Made by a program: the position numbers and the translations under genes. A stretch of DNA of 14,622 nucleotides from Acidobacteriaceae bacterium (GTDB taxonomy: Bacteria > Acidobacteriota > Vicinamibacteria > Vicinamibacterales > CAVVIG01), in assembly GCA_031274845.1 (NCBI GenBank), contig JAISPN010000315.1, positions 1 to 14,622 on the forward strand, given 5' to 3'. Positions 13,629-14,622 of the stretch are shown piece by piece (within the stretch, counting starts at the first letter, position 1; each line of letters starts with the position of its first letter). The notes below the pieces were generated by a model. It had not been told where the DNA came from and ran no database searches. It saw only the letters and a list, made by a program, of their open reading frames with translations.

Positions 13629-14576
13629 ATGCGAATCGCAATTGTTGGCAGCGGCGGTGTCGGCGGCTACTTCGGCGCGCGTCTCGCGCAGGCTGGGGCG
13701 CACGTCTCGTTCCTCGCGCGCGGCGCGCATCTTGCGGCGATGCGCGCGCGTGGCCTCACCATTGAGAGCCCCGACGGCGACCTCCACGTTCCAGAGGTAA
13801 ATGCGACCGACGATCCCGCCAGCATTGGCGCGGTCGATCTCGTGTTCTTCACGGTGAAGTTGTACGACACGGAAGAGGCGCTGACGCTATTGCCGCCACT
13901 TCTTGGTCCAGACACGCTGGTCGTGCCGTTTCAAAACGGCGTGGACACGGTCGATCGGCTAATCGCCGCAATCGGCCGGAATCACGTCGCTGGCGGCACG
14001 GCGTACATCTCGGCTGTGGTCGCGGAGCCGGGCGTCATCCGTCATACAGCGCGCCACCGGCTGATCTTCGGCCCACTTCATGGCGACGCGCCGGCCTCGC
14101 TGAACGCGCTCGACGCGCTCTGCCGCGCGGCAGGATTCGAAGGCGTGTTGAGCGAACGCATCCTCGTCGAGATCTGGTCGAAGTTCGCGCACTTGAGCGT
14201 CTTCAGCGGCATGACGGCGCTCACGCGCAGTCCGATCGGCGTCATCCGCCGCGATCCGGAACTCCTGGCGATGTTCGAAACCGCGCTGCACGAATCAATC
14301 GCGGTGGCGCGCGCGAAGCAGATTCCGCTCGCGCACAACATCTTCGAGCGCGTCATGGCCAGCGTCGACACGCTGCCGCCGCACATGAAATCGTCGATGC
14401 TCGAAGATTTAGAACGCGGACGCCGTATTGAACTGCCGTGGCTCAGTGGCGCGGTGGTGCGAATCGGTCAGGAAGTCGGTGTGCCGACGCCAGTGCATCA
14501 GCTCATCGTCCGGCTGCTACGTCCGCATCTCAATGGAAATGCCGGGGCCATTCGTAGCCCCGGCGCTGTGGAATGA
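13629..14576 (+). CDS. panE: 2-dehydropantoate 2-reductase family protein (ketopantoate reductase)
   Basis: A 315-residue member of the ApbA/PanE family, which reduces ketopantoate to pantoate with NADPH in pantothenate (coenzyme A) synthesis. The Rossmann motif GSGGVGG (7-13) opens the protein. FFTVKLYD (73-80) with K77, PFQNGVD (100-106), and EIWSKFA (181-187) with the conserved lysine K185 follow; the C-terminal helical domain has MKSSMLEDLERGRRIEL (253-269), with E268 the likely catalytic glutamate. The usual LNG after this motif is LSG here, seen in some paralogous groups, so the physiological substrate may not be ketopantoate. The start at 13629 places the Rossmann fold at the N-terminus; 13611 (MEDDAR extension) is an alternative. 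It is transcribed divergently from ada. The last dozen residues are encoded by a hairpin (14541-14564). Confidence 0.85.
   Translation: MRIAIVGSGGVGGYFGARLAQAGAHVSFLARGAHLAAMRARGLTIESPDGDLHVPEVNATDDPASIGAVDLVFFTVKLYDTEEALTLLPPLLGPDTLVVPFQNGVDTVDRLIAAIGRNHVAGGTAYISAVVAEPGVIRHTARHRLIFGPLHGDAPASLNALDALCRAAGFEGVLSERILVEIWSKFAHLSVFSGMTALTRSPIGVIRRDPELLAMFETALHESIAVARAKQIPLAHNIFERVMASVDTLPPHMKSSMLEDLERGRRIELPWLSGAVVRIGQEVGVPTPVHQLIVRLLRPHLNGNAGAIRSPGAVE
14541..14564. repeat. Perfect inverted repeat at the 3' end of the panE-like gene
   Basis: GCCGGGGC and GCCCCGGC form a perfect 8-bp stem with an 8-base loop (CATTCGTA). It lies within the last codons, ending 9 bases before the TGA (14574-14576). 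It has no following T run, so it is not a standard intrinsic terminator. It could be a REP-like or transcript-stabilising element. The 46 bp after the stop to the window end show no other feature. Confidence 0.5.
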
Positions 14577-14622
14577 ACGACGAACTAAGGGGTCCGGCGC
14601 TCTGACTTGCTCAACGCTTCGC

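Noticed and set aside
13548..13787. N-terminal extension of ada
   Set aside because: It would overlap the start of the divergent panE-like gene, is unlike any Ada N-terminus, and would erase the intergenic promoter region.
14541..14564. Hairpin as an intrinsic terminator of the panE-like gene
   Set aside because: It lies before the stop codon and has no T run after it.

Overview
The window reads as a GC-rich (visibly above 60%), gene-dense bacterial chromosome segment with almost no non-coding DNA. Bacillithiol genes (bshA, bshB1), a YbhGFSR-type efflux system and a very large secreted PIG-L protein suggest an acidobacterium, perhaps Vicinamibacteria. That placement is inference from gene content, not from a marker gene. 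I see no rRNA, tRNA, CRISPR, insertion sequence or prophage.

Layout. At the left edge (2-193, + strand) lies only the C-terminal end of a protein that looks like a winged-helix tail of an AAA-type ATP-binding protein. From 13547 down to 228 (- strand) eleven... more exactly ten complete genes and their overlaps form one co-directional run: ada (12507-13547), an FAD-dependent DAO-family oxidoreductase (11273-12493), bshB1 (10572-11276), bshA (9424-10575), an 886-residue secreted PIG-L deacetylase-like protein (6729-9389), a HlyD/YbhG-type membrane fusion lipoprotein (5642-6667), ABC ATPase 1 (4723-5652), a TolC-family outer membrane protein (3395-4726), ABC ATPase 2 (2481-3398), and two ABC-2 permeases (1361-2473 and 228-1361); counting these gives eleven genes. 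Junctions are 61 bp or shorter, and many are ATGA/GTGA/TGATG overlaps. On the right, divergent from ada, is a ketopantoate reductase family gene, panE-like (13629-14576, + strand), followed by 46 bp with no recognisable feature.

How the genes may work together. The last six genes of the run encode a complete envelope-spanning pump: inner-membrane permease pair, two nucleotide-binding subunits, periplasmic adaptor and outer-membrane channel. The two ATPases correspond to the two halves of the fused E. coli YbhF protein, here split by a tolC-like gene, and their degenerate motifs fall into the same predicted composite ATP site. Upstream, bshB1 and bshA make the glucosaminyl-malate part of bacillithiol; bshC is not in the window. 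The FAD oxidoreductase is translationally coupled to bshB1. Ada, the methylation-damage sensor and repair protein, heads the run, and the 81-bp gap before it holds two sequences resembling the E. coli Ada operator. A working hypothesis is an electrophile/alkylation stress cluster combining repair, low-molecular-weight thiol and efflux; co-transcription and a shared function are inferred, not shown.
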